Positions 19,820-28,984 of a stretch of 64,000 nucleotides of DNA are shown here, piece by piece; positions within the stretch are counted from its first letter, which is position 1; each line of letters starts with the position of its first letter. Source of the stretch: Nostoc desertorum CM1-VF14 (GTDB lineage Bacteria > Cyanobacteriota > Cyanobacteriia > Cyanobacteriales > Nostocaceae); NCBI GenBank assembly GCA_019359245.1, contig JAHHHR010000013.1:62001-126000 (forward strand). The letters are read 5' to 3'. The notes beneath the pieces were generated by a model. That model was not told the origin of the DNA. It was given only the letters and a program-made list of their open reading frames with translations, and did no database searches. The position numbers were made by a program, and so were the translations under genes.

Positions 19820-19937
19820 TTAGGGACATCCAAAAATTAAATTACTCAATTCCTGCATCCAACGTCACTATCCAATTTTTTCTCCCCCTGCCTTCTAGAT
19901 AGAGCGATTGATTATTTTTTTACTTGGAAGTCTCTTA
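19820..19937. mobile_element. MITE-like element, copy A (118 bp)
   Basis: The left end TTAGGGACATCCAAAAATTA and the inverted right end (reverse complement TAAGAGACTTCCAAGTAAAA) are imperfect terminal inverted repeats. The same ends define copies at 25606-25768 and 59863-59950. There is no coding capacity. The interior includes a CCCCCTGCC short repeat. Confidence 0.65.
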
Positions 19938-20030
19938 GATGGCTGATCCCTATGCTTATCGGTAGATGCCCTTGTTCACTTCGTTGTGTGAAGAAAGTGA
20001 TTCCCGTGATTTAGTTGCAAAAGTATCGGG

Positions 20031-20843
20031 CTACCTATTTTTTTTGAGTTCGTGCATACTTCTCACAACCTTTGTTACTAAATTTCTGGGTGTAAATCTG
20101 ACGCTTTCAGTTAATAGCTTATTTCTTATACCAGGGACAACAACGGTTTTGTTTGTCATTAAGCCTCGATAACCAATTTTAGCAACGGTTTGCGTATCCA
20201 TCATTCTCTTGACGTTAGCAATCTTTGAATCTTCCATTGCAGCAGTTTGTTGAAATTCCGATGCTGTTGGCCCTGGACAAAGAACAGTCACGCTGACACC
20301 TGTGCCCTGCAATTCATTAGCGATCGCTTCTGAAAATGATAACACATAGGCTTTAGTAGCAAAATAAACTGCCATTAAAGGCCCTGGTTGAAAAGCAGCC
20401 GCTGAGGCCACATTTAATATTTTTCCATAGTCTTGCTCAACCATATCCTTGAGAAATAACTTTGTTAAATGAGTTAGACTCACCATATTTACCTGAAGCA
20501 TTTGCAGTTCAATGTTGAGGTCTGTTTCGCTAAATGCTCCATAAGTACCAAAGCCAGCATTGTTAACCAGCACATCAATCTTGATGGATGCTTGCTGTAG
20601 TTCTGCGAAAATTTCTTCTGGGGATGTTGGGATAGATAAATCTTTAGTTAAAATTTTTACAAAAATGCCAAATTTTTGCGGAAATTCACTTATAATTTCA
20701 CTAAGTTTTTCTTCATTTTTATCCACTAACACTAGATTATAACCATGACGAGCAAAAATCTGGGTTAATTGATAGCCTATCCCACTAGCCGCTCCTGTAA
20801 TTAGAGCAGTTTTTTTTTTCCGACTTTCAGATGTTTTATTCAT
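20031..20843 (-). CDS. Short-chain dehydrogenase/reductase
   Basis: This 270-residue classical SDR has the cofactor loop TGAASGIG (about 16-23), VDKNEEKL selecting the cofactor, NNAGFGTYG, the active-site Ser in NVASAAAF and YFATKAY as the Tyr-x3-Lys. The C-terminal arrangement (RRM-free, VVVPGIRNKLL and RFTPRNLVTKVV) is typical of DltE-like reductases of the 260-270 residue class. It lies alone, with no operon partner. No strong ribosome site precedes the ATG. Substrate unknown. Confidence 0.88.
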   Translation of the reverse strand: MNKTSESRKKKTALITGAASGIGYQLTQIFARHGYNLVLVDKNEEKLSEIISEFPQKFGIFVKILTKDLSIPTSPEEIFAELQQASIKIDVLVNNAGFGTYGAFSETDLNIELQMLQVNMVSLTHLTKLFLKDMVEQDYGKILNVASAAAFQPGPLMAVYFATKAYVLSFSEAIANELQGTGVSVTVLCPGPTASEFQQTAAMEDSKIANVKRMMDTQTVAKIGYRGLMTNKTVVVPGIRNKLLTESVRFTPRNLVTKVVRSMHELKKNR

Positions 20844-20939
20844 GCTAAAAAAATGGCGAACGTGAGTTAATTAATTTAAGTTTTATAAATTTAGCTACAG
20901 CAATATACAGCAGTTTTCCTTTACATGAAGTACAAAACT

Positions 20940-21045
20940 ACAGGTTTTGAGGCAGGGGTAACTGAACGTCTTGTCCTAAGCGTAGTCGTAAAGCCTGCGG
21001 CATAGCTACGCTTCGGGCGAAGCCTCTCCAAGAGTTGGGAGCCGA
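20940..21045. repeat. Nostoc-type palindromic interspersed repeat
   Basis: GCCTGCGGCATAGCTACGCT then GGGCGAAGCCTCTCC form a dispersed repeat whose parts recur near 11585-11655 and 25640-25670. It is non-coding and foldable. Confidence 0.5.
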
Positions 21046-21270
21046 AGTAAGGCAAGAAATAGAAACTCTTGATATCTGAATTTTGAGTCCTACATTTTGT
21101 ACTTTACTTACTTCCAATCTGCTGTGTAATCTTTGCTCTAGCTATTTTTATGCAGACAATAAATGATGCTATCCACCTGAAATGAGTATGCTTCAATCAA
21201 GCATATTAGACGTAAATATAAAAATCTGTATCTATATAAACAAGAGCAAAAATATTTAATATCGTCATCA

Positions 21271-21429
21271 ATGCTACAGCACAATTCCGTTGCTATAACT
21301 GGCGTGCAAGCAACACAAGAGCGAATTCTAGGAATTGCCCACCGCATACCTGTGCTGACTTGTAGAATCGTTAGCGATCGCACCAATAGTCAAGTATTCT
21401 TTAAGTGCAAAAACTTCGGTAAAGTTAAA
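21271..21429 (+). pseudogene. N-terminal fragment of a PLP-dependent ammonia-lyase/threonine dehydratase
   Basis: The frame encodes ITGVQATQERILGIAHRIPV, then LTCRIVSDRTNSQVFFKCKNF. This is the start of threonine dehydratase / threo-3-hydroxyaspartate ammonia-lyase proteins (usual form IAGIAHRTPVLTSRT...VFFKCENFQRVGAFKFRGA). Similarity stops just before the PLP lysine, exactly where a CRISPR-type repeat begins. The enzyme cannot function. Confidence 0.78.
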
Positions 21430-21466
21430 GTTTTAATCCCTAATAGGGATTTTAGGTAATTGCAAT
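21430..21466. repeat. Orphan CRISPR-type repeat unit (37 bp)
   Basis: The 37-nt unit begins GTTTTAATCCCTAATAGGGA and ends TAATTGCAAT. It has the form of common cyanobacterial CRISPR repeats (GTTTCAATCCC-TAA-GGGATT...TTGCAAC), including the internal ATCCC/GGGAT palindrome. Only one copy is present and no cas gene lies in the window, so it is a solo or relict repeat, not an array. Confidence 0.55.
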
Positions 21467-21827
21467 GCTGGCTTGTGAAAGTCTTGCCTTGTTTGGTTTT
21501 CAAGTTCGGTTGCGCGAATCTAAGGATCATAATACGAGGAGTTCTGATTTGGCTGGGGGCAAATGGCTGAAAACTAGTCCCCATAAGGTGCGCGGATGGT
21601 TTAGGAATGCGAACACTCTCAAGTTATTGCATATAGGACAATTCAGCCATTTTTGTAGTCACTCCTTCTTGAACACCTACCTATCCGCGCATTCAGGGAA
21701 AAAACTAACTAATTTGATGGTAAAGCTGCTTACTTAATAAATATCCTACCTGATTAAGTTAGCTGAGTTCAAGGCGATCCCTGGGTTAGGCTACGCCTAT
21801 GCAATACCAGCACCCCCGTGACCAACC

Positions 21828-22151
21828 TTACTTAGGAACGTCTTCAAAGTCTGTTATTGCACAAGCAAACTCCGTAAAAGCTGTTTTAATCAGAACCTCT
21901 TTCGTTCCCCTTTCTAGCGAAGAATTGCGTATGAGGTCTGTTAATTCTATGAACAGCAAAGAAAACATAAAACGATCTTGGCGGTCAACTTGTTTCAAGC
22001 AAGACGATATAAACTGATAAAGCTCTGTTTTTCTAGGCTTAGTTTGTTCTTCCCATATTTGTAACCCAAGCCGAAAAGTTCTCAAGCGGATTTCATTAGT
22101 GTTGAAGGACGCGTCTTTGTAGCGAACTGATACGCGTTGAGGTATATCCAT
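21828..22151 (-). CDS. Hypothetical protein, 107 residues
   Basis: The frame encodes a mainly helical protein with natural-looking composition (RTFRLGLQIWEEQTKPRKTE, then FISSCLKQVDRQDRFMF). I do not recognise a family. The start ATG at 22151 has no good ribosome site. It lies isolated behind the PLP-enzyme fragment. It may be a small genuine gene or a remnant; the plus-strand frame across it looks like a shadow. Confidence 0.4.
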   Translation of the reverse strand: MDIPQRVSVRYKDASFNTNEIRLRTFRLGLQIWEEQTKPRKTELYQFISSCLKQVDRQDRFMFSLLFIELTDLIRNSSLERGTKEVLIKTAFTEFACAITDFEDVPK

Positions 22152-22421
22152 GAGTTTTAGCTATACATATTCGATGTAAAGTAATTATTCACTTATATTT
22201 TCGCTTAACCGGAAAAATCTGATATTTTGCACCAATTCCAACAACCACCATAGATTAGAACACTGATAAAAAAGCTATTGGCGAACTGAAGTTGTTGGGC
22301 AAGTGGGATATTCACACAGCAATTAGGTTGAATGTATAGCAAGGGACTGGGTGAAAAGTATTTTTGTGTCTAAGTTTTATCATCTGTTGATTTCCTAATC
22401 ACCTTAGCTGTTGCTGTAGAA

Positions 22422-22453
22422 TCCCCATCTTCAAGGTACTCCTAAGATGGGGA
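22422..22453 (-). terminator. Terminator after hlip gene
   Basis: Perfect 10-bp arms TCCCCATCTT (22422-22431) and AAGATGGGGA (22444-22453) enclose a 12-base loop. They lie 20 bases behind the stop codon of the high-light-inducible gene. Confidence 0.65.
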
Positions 22454-22473
22454 GTGTTACTTAGTTGTTTAAT

Positions 22474-22653
22474 TTAGAGGATGCCCCAGAAGTGGAGTAA
22501 GCCTTGACCAGAAAAAGCTTCAATCAAAATCGCAGACAGAAAACCAATCATTGCAAGACGACCATTCCAGTTTTCACTCTGAGGAGTGAAGCCAAAACGC
22601 ACAGCATTAGGATCTTCTGAAACAATAGGCGCAGAATTCTTAAAACCTGTCAT
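22474..22653 (-). CDS. High-light-inducible protein (HLIP/CAB-ELIP superfamily)
   Basis: This is a 59-residue single-helix protein. The chlorophyll-binding motif [12 protein letters not shown] (ExxNGRxAMxGF) is followed by one membrane helix ([11 protein letters not shown]) and a short tail [10 protein letters not shown]. HLIPs bind chlorophyll and carotenoid in the thylakoid and protect photosystem II assembly intermediates under excess light. TTTGGAGT precedes the ATG at 22653, and a terminator follows at 22422. The gene is complete and of normal length. Confidence 0.93.
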   Translation of the reverse strand: MTGFKNSAPIVSEDPNAVRFGFTPQSENWNGRLAMIGFLSAILIEAFSGQGLLHFWGIL

Positions 22654-22836
22654 GAGTAAAACTCCAAAGTTTAAGTGTTGTAGCAGTTGTAACTGTCTGT
22701 AAAGTAATGTAACAGATGTTTAAAAAAATGCAACGTTGAGTGAATAAAGAAAAGCTGAAGAAAAATCTGCTCGACCAAGAGGAATTGGGCCATAGAAAGC
22801 ATCGACTGGCAAAAGTCAATTTTGAGAAAATGAAAA

Positions 22837-22885
22837 CACAGATGGATACAGGTAAACACTAAGAATTTATCTGTATCCATCTGTG
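22837..22885 (-). terminator. Long hairpin after phoD
   Basis: Perfect 15-bp arms CACAGATGGATACAG (22837-22851) and CTGTATCCATCTGTG (22871-22885) lie 34 bases behind the phoD stop. On the minus strand they are followed by TTTTCATTTTC, so this is a likely terminator. Confidence 0.72.
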
Positions 22886-22918
22886 ATTGCTTGGTTTCAA
22901 TACCTGGGAATTAGACGA

Positions 22919-24508
22919 TTAGGCTTGTTGTATTTCTGGACGGCCATCTTCAACTACAAATGAAGCCCGTTTACTAATTGTGCCAAATGGGGTTGTGACG
23001 TTTGACATAACCAGATAATCTGTCTTCCAGGTTGTAGGAGTCAGAGAACAGCGAACATAGCCCCGTTGACCGTTGAAGAATTTAATGTGTGGGTTATCTG
23101 GTAAGTAAGCTTCAACGATGGGATTAGTATCTGCCCCATCGCCACCAGAGCTAATTGAAGTAGCAACGAATTCACTCCCAACGGTGGTGGATTGTGGGTT
23201 ATCAAAGTTAGCTTTGAGATTCATAGCCCAGTTGGAATGCACATCACCTGCCAAGGATACTGGATTAGACGGCTGGCGCTGTCCAAGGAAAGCCATGAGG
23301 CGATCGCGCGAAGCCACATAACCATCCCATTTATCCATGCTGTAGGTTCCACCTTCTCCTGGTGTCATGTCTCGTTGAGCAATAGGAACCTGCTGCGCCA
23401 AAACATTCCATTTGGAGTGTGAGCTATTTAGACCATCGAATAACCAATCTTCCTGTGCCTTACCAGTAATTGTTGCATTCGGATCGAAATTTTCTGGGCA
23501 ACGTTCTTTAGTGCCATCATCACAAGGCTGATTGGTGCGATATTGGCGGGTATCTAAGACATGGAAGGTGGCTAAGTTACCAAAGGAGAGCCGACGGTAA
23601 AGTTGCATATCTGGGCCAACAGGACGCGAGAAGGGGCGCAGTGGCATATGTTCGTAGTAAGCCTGATAAGCAATAGCCCGCCGTTGGAGGAAAATTGCTC
23701 GATCCTGATCTGGTTCGGTATCAACTTGGGAGATGGCGTTGGCGTAGTTGTTTTCTACTTCGTGGTCATCCCAAGTGACAATCCAGGGAAACGCTGCATG
23801 AGCTGCTTGCAGATTGGTATCGGTTTTATAGAGGGCGTGGCGGTTGCGGTAATCCTCTAAAGTAAAAATTTCTGAACCATTGTGTTGCCTAGGGCCATTG
23901 TTTGAGATTCCCCCTTCATAGATGTAATCGCCAACATGCACTACTAAATCGAGGTCTTCCTGTGCTAGATATTTGTAGGCGGTATAGAATCCCTGCTGAT
24001 AGTTTTGGCAGGAGACTAGACCAAAATTAAATTTACTCAAATAGCTATTTGCTAGAGGCGCTGTCCGAGTACGACCAATGGGGCTAGAGTCTTGACCGAC
24101 AAGAAACCGATACCAGTACCAAGTATCAGATTGCAGCCCTTCTACTACAACTCGAACTGAGTGAGCTAGTTCTGGGGTTGCCAGTACCGTACCTCTGGAG
24201 ACAATGCGCCTCATATCGGGATCAGTTGCTACTTCCCAACGAATTGGCACATTCATAGGTGGCATTCCACCTCCGTTTAATGGTTCAGGAGCAAGACGAG
24301 TCCAGATCACTACGCTGGTAGGATAGGGTTCACCCGACGCTACACCCAAGGTAAAAGGATAATTGGAAAATCTGCCTCTAGCTATCGCTCTTTGAGGAGA
24401 AAATTGGTTAGCGATCGCTAAACCAGACAACGCTCCTGCCCCGATAATTAAGTTGCGTCGTTTCATTCGACTGTGCAGGAACTGCTCAAAATTCCGGTAA
24501 TCTACCAT
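22919..24508 (-). CDS. phoD: PhoD-type alkaline phosphatase/phosphodiesterase, Tat-exported
   Basis: The protein has 529 residues. A twin-arginine signal is visible at residues 15-40 (MKRRNLIIGAGALSG), though it starts 14 residues in. The PhoD N-terminal domain is followed by the catalytic metallophosphatase core: VHVGDYIYEGG, TWDDHEVENNYA and AGDVHSNW. PhoD enzymes hydrolyse phosphomonoesters and diesters outside the cytoplasm using Fe and Ca and are usually phosphate-starvation-regulated; no clear Pho box was found. AGGAG lies 7 bases before the ATG at 24508. Confidence 0.93.
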   Translation of the reverse strand: MVDYRNFEQFLHSRMKRRNLIIGAGALSGLAIANQFSPQRAIARGRFSNYPFTLGVASGEPYPTSVVIWTRLAPEPLNGGGMPPMNVPIRWEVATDPDMRRIVSRGTVLATPELAHSVRVVVEGLQSDTWYWYRFLVGQDSSPIGRTRTAPLANSYLSKFNFGLVSCQNYQQGFYTAYKYLAQEDLDLVVHVGDYIYEGGISNNGPRQHNGSEIFTLEDYRNRHALYKTDTNLQAAHAAFPWIVTWDDHEVENNYANAISQVDTEPDQDRAIFLQRRAIAYQAYYEHMPLRPFSRPVGPDMQLYRRLSFGNLATFHVLDTRQYRTNQPCDDGTKERCPENFDPNATITGKAQEDWLFDGLNSSHSKWNVLAQQVPIAQRDMTPGEGGTYSMDKWDGYVASRDRLMAFLGQRQPSNPVSLAGDVHSNWAMNLKANFDNPQSTTVGSEFVATSISSGGDGADTNPIVEAYLPDNPHIKFFNGQRGYVRCSLTPTTWKTDYLVMSNVTTPFGTISKRASFVVEDGRPEIQQA

Positions 24509-24724
24509 TCTCTACTCCTGAGTGACAGGTAACTTAAAGCACAGCAACAGCTAACACGAAGAAGGCAGGGTAATCGTAGGCAAACTTCATAACTAATCCC
24601 CTTACCAAAATCAGGTTTTAATTCCCAATTTTTCTTTTATTATCAATGTGTTAGATGTTATGTTGCCACATAAAAGCCTACTAATAAGAGATTAATCCTT
24701 GGCAAAGAAAGCGTTAATATCAAC

Positions 24725-25285
24725 TTAACCAAGCTTAGATTTTAAGCTTTTCATTGATGTTAATTTTCTCTTCATCATCCAGCCCAAACTACAAGCAAAA
24801 AGAGCGCCAACTAAAGGTGTAGGTTCAGGTACTTGTGTATAGGAAACTCTACCTGATATGGGTTCGGCATCTGGAGAAGTTCTAGAGAAAATTGTAAAAT
24901 CTTCACCGATGATTTCGTAACTGATAGAACTGGAAGGATTAGATTTATCGTTAAACAGATAATCTAATGCAAAATTTGTTTGTCCTGTTAAGGATGTGGT
25001 TGGAAAGACAAGAGGAAAATCTGGATATTTGTTATCATCTTGCTCAGTGTAAACGGTAGAATCACCGTCAAATTGGAAAGAGAGAGAATTAATGGTGGCT
25101 ACGGGATTAACTTCATTACTAAAAGTTGAGTCATCAAAGCTAAAAAAACCATTTCCCTTATTTCCCATGCTCTCAACTGTGAAAGCGTAATTAATAATTG
25201 CAGCAGATACAGATTTTGAATCTACAGTAACAATGGCTAAGGTAAAACTAGCAGCAGCAAGAACTAATTGGGGAAGCAATTTCAT
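24725..25285 (-). CDS. PEP-CTERM sorted exoprotein
   Basis: The protein has 187 residues from the ATG at 25285 (GAGG 9 bases upstream), which opens the signal peptide MKLLPQLVLAAASFTLAIV; the longer frame from 25324 has no ribosome site. The mature part is a beta-rich domain (FTVESMGNKGNGFFSFDDST). The C terminus has VPEPTPLVGALFACSLGWMM followed by KRK, the PEP-CTERM motif, membrane helix and basic tail used for exosortase-dependent sorting. Function of the mature domain is unknown. Confidence 0.85.
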   Translation of the reverse strand: MKLLPQLVLAAASFTLAIVTVDSKSVSAAIINYAFTVESMGNKGNGFFSFDDSTFSNEVNPVATINSLSFQFDGDSTVYTEQDDNKYPDFPLVFPTTSLTGQTNFALDYLFNDKSNPSSSISYEIIGEDFTIFSRTSPDAEPISGRVSYTQVPEPTPLVGALFACSLGWMMKRKLTSMKSLKSKLG

Positions 25286-25329
25286 CTCAGTTTTCCTCAC
25301 CATAAACTTCTGTAACCAATGCACACTTC

Positions 25330-25605
25330 AAAGTAGAGAAATAATTTTTTTATAAATTACTTCTTTCTTAAATTAGTATTTATCACTGATTAGAAAAGTG
25401 ATCTAAATCAATGATTTCCCCTTTTTTAAGAACAATAAACAAGTCTCCAATTAATTGAAGTAGTTTTATTTTAGAGTTAGGAGTTTAAGCAGACTTTAAT
25501 TAAAGGTAAAATTGAAGAATAATGCAGGATTCAGAATCAATCAGTATGGGATTGAAACCTGCCACTACAAAAGTTGACCACCGAATTTTCAATTTGGTGG
25601 GGGTC
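25330..25605. other. Gap without gene
   Basis: The sequence is AT-rich. A hairpin (CCACCGAATT / AATTTGGTGG, 25580-25602) lies directly before the next MITE-like element. No coding signal was found. Confidence 0.5.
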
Positions 25606-25768
25606 TTAGGGACTTCCAAATAAAAAAATATACCATCCCTGCGGGACGCTACGCGTAGCTTGCTTCCCCAAAGGGGTACGTTATAGAGGCAGGGGGCAGG
25701 GAGCAGGGGGAGGGAAAGTCGTAGTGAAATCCAGAAATTTGGATAATTTATTTTTTGGAGTTCCCTTA
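25606..25768. mobile_element. MITE-like element, copy B (163 bp)
   Basis: The left end TTAGGGACTTCCAAATAAAA and the inverted right end (reverse complement TAAGGGAACTCCAAAAAATA) are terminal inverted repeats shared with copies at 19820 and 59863. The interior holds a GCGGGACGCTACGCGTAGC palindrome and a GGGGCAGGGAGCAGGG short repeat. There is no gene. Confidence 0.7.
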
Positions 25769-25789
25769 GAGGTTGTTTTAAAAGTTTTT

Positions 25790-25895
25790 CGCTATGATTT
25801 TAGGCACTTTTAGATCCCCACTAACTCCCCTTAAAAAGAGGGGAACCGGAATCAAAGTCCCCCAATTTATTGGGGGATTTAGAGGGAGCTAGAAC
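25790..25895. repeat. CCCC/GGGG interspersed repeat
   Basis: CCCCTTAAAAAGAGGGG and CCCCCAATTTATTGGGGG palindromes belong to the same family as 625-745 and 56392-56468. They are non-coding. Confidence 0.55.
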
Positions 25896-26081
25896 TTTTG
25901 ATACCGACAAGAGGACTTTTCAAACATCCTCTTAAACGGGACATAGCATTGCCGTGTCCCGCGTTCACATGGAAATCGTTATGTAGATATTGGCTTTTAA
26001 AACATCCTCCAAGAGTATTAATTACGGAAAATAATCTATTATCAACGAAGGCAGGGGGCAAAGGGTAGCATCGTACTTCCT

Positions 26082-27179
26082 TTAACTCTTTGAACTGTCG
26101 CTTGTAGAACAGGAAACAGATTTTTCGCCTGACCAATCTGTAAAAGTATTTTCATCTTTATAATGCCGGGGAGTTTGCAGCAGCAAGTTCCAAGCTTCCC
26201 CAGCATCATATAAATTAAAGTCTTCAGGATAGTGAGTTTCTAACAAATCCCTAACTATGAAATAATAGTCAGAGTTCATTCCTGGAAAAATATGATGTTC
26301 AGTATGGTGAGAGAAATTTAAATGCAACAGGTCAAATATTTTATAAACCCGGAGAGACATACTATTAATAAGTGGATCATTAACGCTAGTCATCCTACAA
26401 AGCATATGATTGGTATAAATATAAAACATTACCCCACCATAGCCAATTCCAATAGGTAAAAAGTAGCCGAGTATGACTTTAAGGGGTTCAAATTGTAGAT
26501 AGGCAAGGATGCTCAGATGAATTGTTATCATCATCAATAATTCCCCTGCGATCGCTCGCCGATCTTTGGCACTAACTGTAAATGCAGCAGGAACATAATC
26601 GACGGATTCACGATTGAAAAATAGCACAGATGTGAGATTACGAAAAGTATGTACTCCCCAAGCTGATGTCAATCCGACTACGAACCATATAGGATTGACT
26701 TCACTAGAAGGCACAAATAAATCCTGAATCCATTTTCCCCAAGTTGAAGACTGTTCATATAAGTAATTGCGATCGGGGTCGCCAAAATCATTAGTATGAT
26801 TATGATGTACTCGGTTATGAACTGCTTTCCATAATGTTGGTGGCATCCACAACATTGTTAGCCCTAGAAAGCTAATAATATAGATTAATCGGGCGTTTTT
26901 AATCACGCTACCATGCATCAGATCGTGGGTGCTAAATAGTAAGACAACCACGCTATTACCCATAATGATACTTAGAGGAAGATAAAGCCATAAAAGAGAT
27001 GGCGACCAACAATCTAAGCGAGCCGCTATCATCCAGCCTAGTATCAAAATGGCCAGATTAATGAACAAGATAACCAACTTACTTGGATCTGGGATAAATG
27101 CTTGAGGTGGAATGAGGGAACGTAATTCTTTCGCATATATTTTCTGGTGAATCAGTGTTTGATCAGTACTAATCTTCAT
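26082..27179 (-). CDS. Membrane fatty acid desaturase / hydroxylase-type di-iron protein
   Basis: The protein has 365 residues and about four membrane segments. The three histidine boxes of the FA-desaturase family are present: HDLMH (about 85-89), HNRVHH (about 120-125) and HHTEHH (about 293-298), which hold the di-iron centre. The family inserts double bonds or hydroxyl groups in acyl chains or related lipids; regiospecificity cannot be deduced. It differs from the classic DesA/B/C forms in the spacing around the boxes. It stands alone; the ATG at 27179 was taken. Confidence 0.87.
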   Translation of the reverse strand: MKISTDQTLIHQKIYAKELRSLIPPQAFIPDPSKLVILFINLAILILGWMIAARLDCWSPSLLWLYLPLSIIMGNSVVVLLFSTHDLMHGSVIKNARLIYIISFLGLTMLWMPPTLWKAVHNRVHHNHTNDFGDPDRNYLYEQSSTWGKWIQDLFVPSSEVNPIWFVVGLTSAWGVHTFRNLTSVLFFNRESVDYVPAAFTVSAKDRRAIAGELLMMITIHLSILAYLQFEPLKVILGYFLPIGIGYGGVMFYIYTNHMLCRMTSVNDPLINSMSLRVYKIFDLLHLNFSHHTEHHIFPGMNSDYYFIVRDLLETHYPEDFNLYDAGEAWNLLLQTPRHYKDENTFTDWSGEKSVSCSTSDSSKS

Positions 27180-27508
27180 AAATCATTGTCACGTAAAGAA
27201 TTGAACTAAATACAGTTTTGCGGTAGATTGTAGCGTTTTTAAACGCAGAGTCTTTCTTTCGTAATTTCATGCATTACGAACTTATGAAAGCCTATACTAA
27301 GATATTCCAAAAGCTAACTGATCTCCAAGACCTTCGCCAAAAGAAAGATGGAGAGATAGTAATGGTGTAAAAATCAATTAGAGAAGGACGATCACAGGAG
27401 CAAACGAAGGACTTCTTCAGTAGGAAAAGAATAGAAAACAATCTTATTATTGCCTATGAAGTTACTTCTGCTTTCCACCAATTGGATGAATTTTGCGGTA
27501 TTAGTTTC
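27180..27508. other. Gap without gene
   Basis: There is no convincing reading frame and no repeat of note. It probably holds the desaturase promoter. Confidence 0.4.
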
Positions 27509-28789
27509 TTATTGTTTTAACATTTGGAAGAATCGAGTAAAGTAATCTGGAAAGGTTTTCGCTGTACAGCCAGGATCTTTAATTACAATCCCTGGAACCT
27601 TCAAGCCTGTGACAGCAAAAGCCATCGCCATTCGATGATCGTGATAGGTTTCAATCGCCGCCGGGGTAATGGGGCCAGGCTCAATTTTCAGTTGATCTGG
27701 GAATTCTTCAACCTTGACTCCCAGCCGACGTAACTCTGTGACCACAGCTTTAATTCGATCAGTTTCCTTATATCGAATATGTTCCACATTACGAATGGTA
27801 ATCGGTGAACTGGCAAAGGGCGCGATCGCTCCTAATGTTTGCACCAAATCTGATATATCATTCATATCAATGTCGATGCCTTGCAATTGCTTGGGCCCTG
27901 TCACTTCGGTGTAATCATCCGAATCCTGAATTTGGCAACCCATCTGTTCTAAAACATTTAGCCACAGAATATCCCCCTGGCAAGATTGTTTAGTCAAATG
28001 TTTGACGCGCACTCGTCCACCCGTGACGGCGGCGGCGGCAAAAAAGTAAGAAGCATTTGACGCATCGGGTTCTATTGTGTAATGTCGAGCTTGGTAACGT
28101 TGACCCGCTTTAATCTGAAATTGATTATCGCCGATTTGATTCACCTCAACACCAAAATCCGCCATCAGACGACAGGTCATTTTGACGTAAGATTGAGAAA
28201 CTAATGTCCCCTCAACCTCAATGTTCGTATCTTGTTGAGCATAAGGCGCAATCATTAGCAGTGCTGAAAGTTGCTGACTTGTTTGGTTGGCTTTTAAACT
28301 AAAATTTCCGCCAGCGAATCCCTGTCCATAGACGGTGTAGGGCATAAACCCAGAGTTTCCCTCAAATTTAACGGTTGCTCCACCCGTTTGCAGCACCGTC
28401 AACAAATCACCCATCGGACGTTCTCGCATTCTAGGAACGCCATCTAGGCGATATTCGCCGTTACCCAGTGCCACTAGCGCCGAGATAAACCGTGCTGCTG
28501 TACCTGCCAAACCTACAAATAAATCTGCCTGTTTAGCTGGAATCTCACCTCCTCTTCCGGTAACTTGAATCTGTGCTTGATGAGGATTCAAAATAATGGG
28601 CATGCCCAATTGCTCTACGCATTTGGCAAAATACTCGCTATCTTCACTAAATAAAGCATTTTCTAAAACGGAGTCACCTTGTGCCAAAGCAGTGACAAGC
28701 AGCGCCCGATTGGTAAGACTTTTAGAACCGGGAATTTCTACCGTGGCATCCACTGGCCGATCTAGAGCAGGAATTGCAATGGTATCCAC
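27509..28789 (-). CDS. aroA: 3-phosphoshikimate 1-carboxyvinyltransferase (EPSP synthase)
   Basis: This enzyme transfers the enolpyruvyl group of PEP to shikimate-3-phosphate, the sixth shikimate step. Its 426 residues are the family length. GSKSLTNRALL (about 21-31) is the phosphate-binding signature, GTAARF and PRMRERPMGDLL (R-rich PEP site) follow, and RYKETDRI and DHRMAMAFAV lie in the C-terminal half. The start is GTG at 28789 with AGAGG 8 bases upstream. It is separate from the scytonemin-linked genes and probably serves general metabolism. Confidence 0.95.
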   Translation of the reverse strand: MDTIAIPALDRPVDATVEIPGSKSLTNRALLVTALAQGDSVLENALFSEDSEYFAKCVEQLGMPIILNPHQAQIQVTGRGGEIPAKQADLFVGLAGTAARFISALVALGNGEYRLDGVPRMRERPMGDLLTVLQTGGATVKFEGNSGFMPYTVYGQGFAGGNFSLKANQTSQQLSALLMIAPYAQQDTNIEVEGTLVSQSYVKMTCRLMADFGVEVNQIGDNQFQIKAGQRYQARHYTIEPDASNASYFFAAAAVTGGRVRVKHLTKQSCQGDILWLNVLEQMGCQIQDSDDYTEVTGPKQLQGIDIDMNDISDLVQTLGAIAPFASSPITIRNVEHIRYKETDRIKAVVTELRRLGVKVEEFPDQLKIEPGPITPAAIETYHDHRMAMAFAVTGLKVPGIVIKDPGCTAKTFPDYFTRFFQMLKQ

Positions 28790-28844
28790 GTTAAACCTCT
28801 AAGTAGGCGGTTAGCTACAACTTTATATATTGACATATTGTGGC

Positions 28845-28890
28845 CAAAAGGGGCAGGGGGAGCAGGGGGAGGGGAGCAGGGGGAGAAAGA
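28845..28890. repeat. GGGGCAGGGGGAGCAGGG short tandem repeat
   Basis: This is purine-rich tandem DNA upstream of aroA, the same class as 7626-7680 and 57206-57251, and is non-coding. Confidence 0.6.
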
Positions 28891-28984
28891 ATATTGAGAT
28901 TAACCCATGCCCAATGGCTCGTAGTTGAGTGGAAAATCTGACTGTGTTTTTGGGAATACTTGATTTATTCACCTGACTAATCTA

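Noticed and set aside
19771..19839. 22-residue ORF with TGGAG upstream
   Set aside because: Its stop is supplied by a MITE-like element and nothing is recognisable; noted only in the gap entry.
21465..21737. 90-residue plus-strand frame behind the CRISPR-type repeat
   Set aside because: No recognisable domain, Ser/Leu/His-rich, no ribosome site.
24520..24720. Pho box upstream of phoD
   Set aside because: No run of three CTTAACCT-like repeats was seen.
25548..25570. GGGATTGAAAC, the end of a reversed CRISPR repeat
   Set aside because: Only 11 bases agree and no palindrome precedes it; likely chance.
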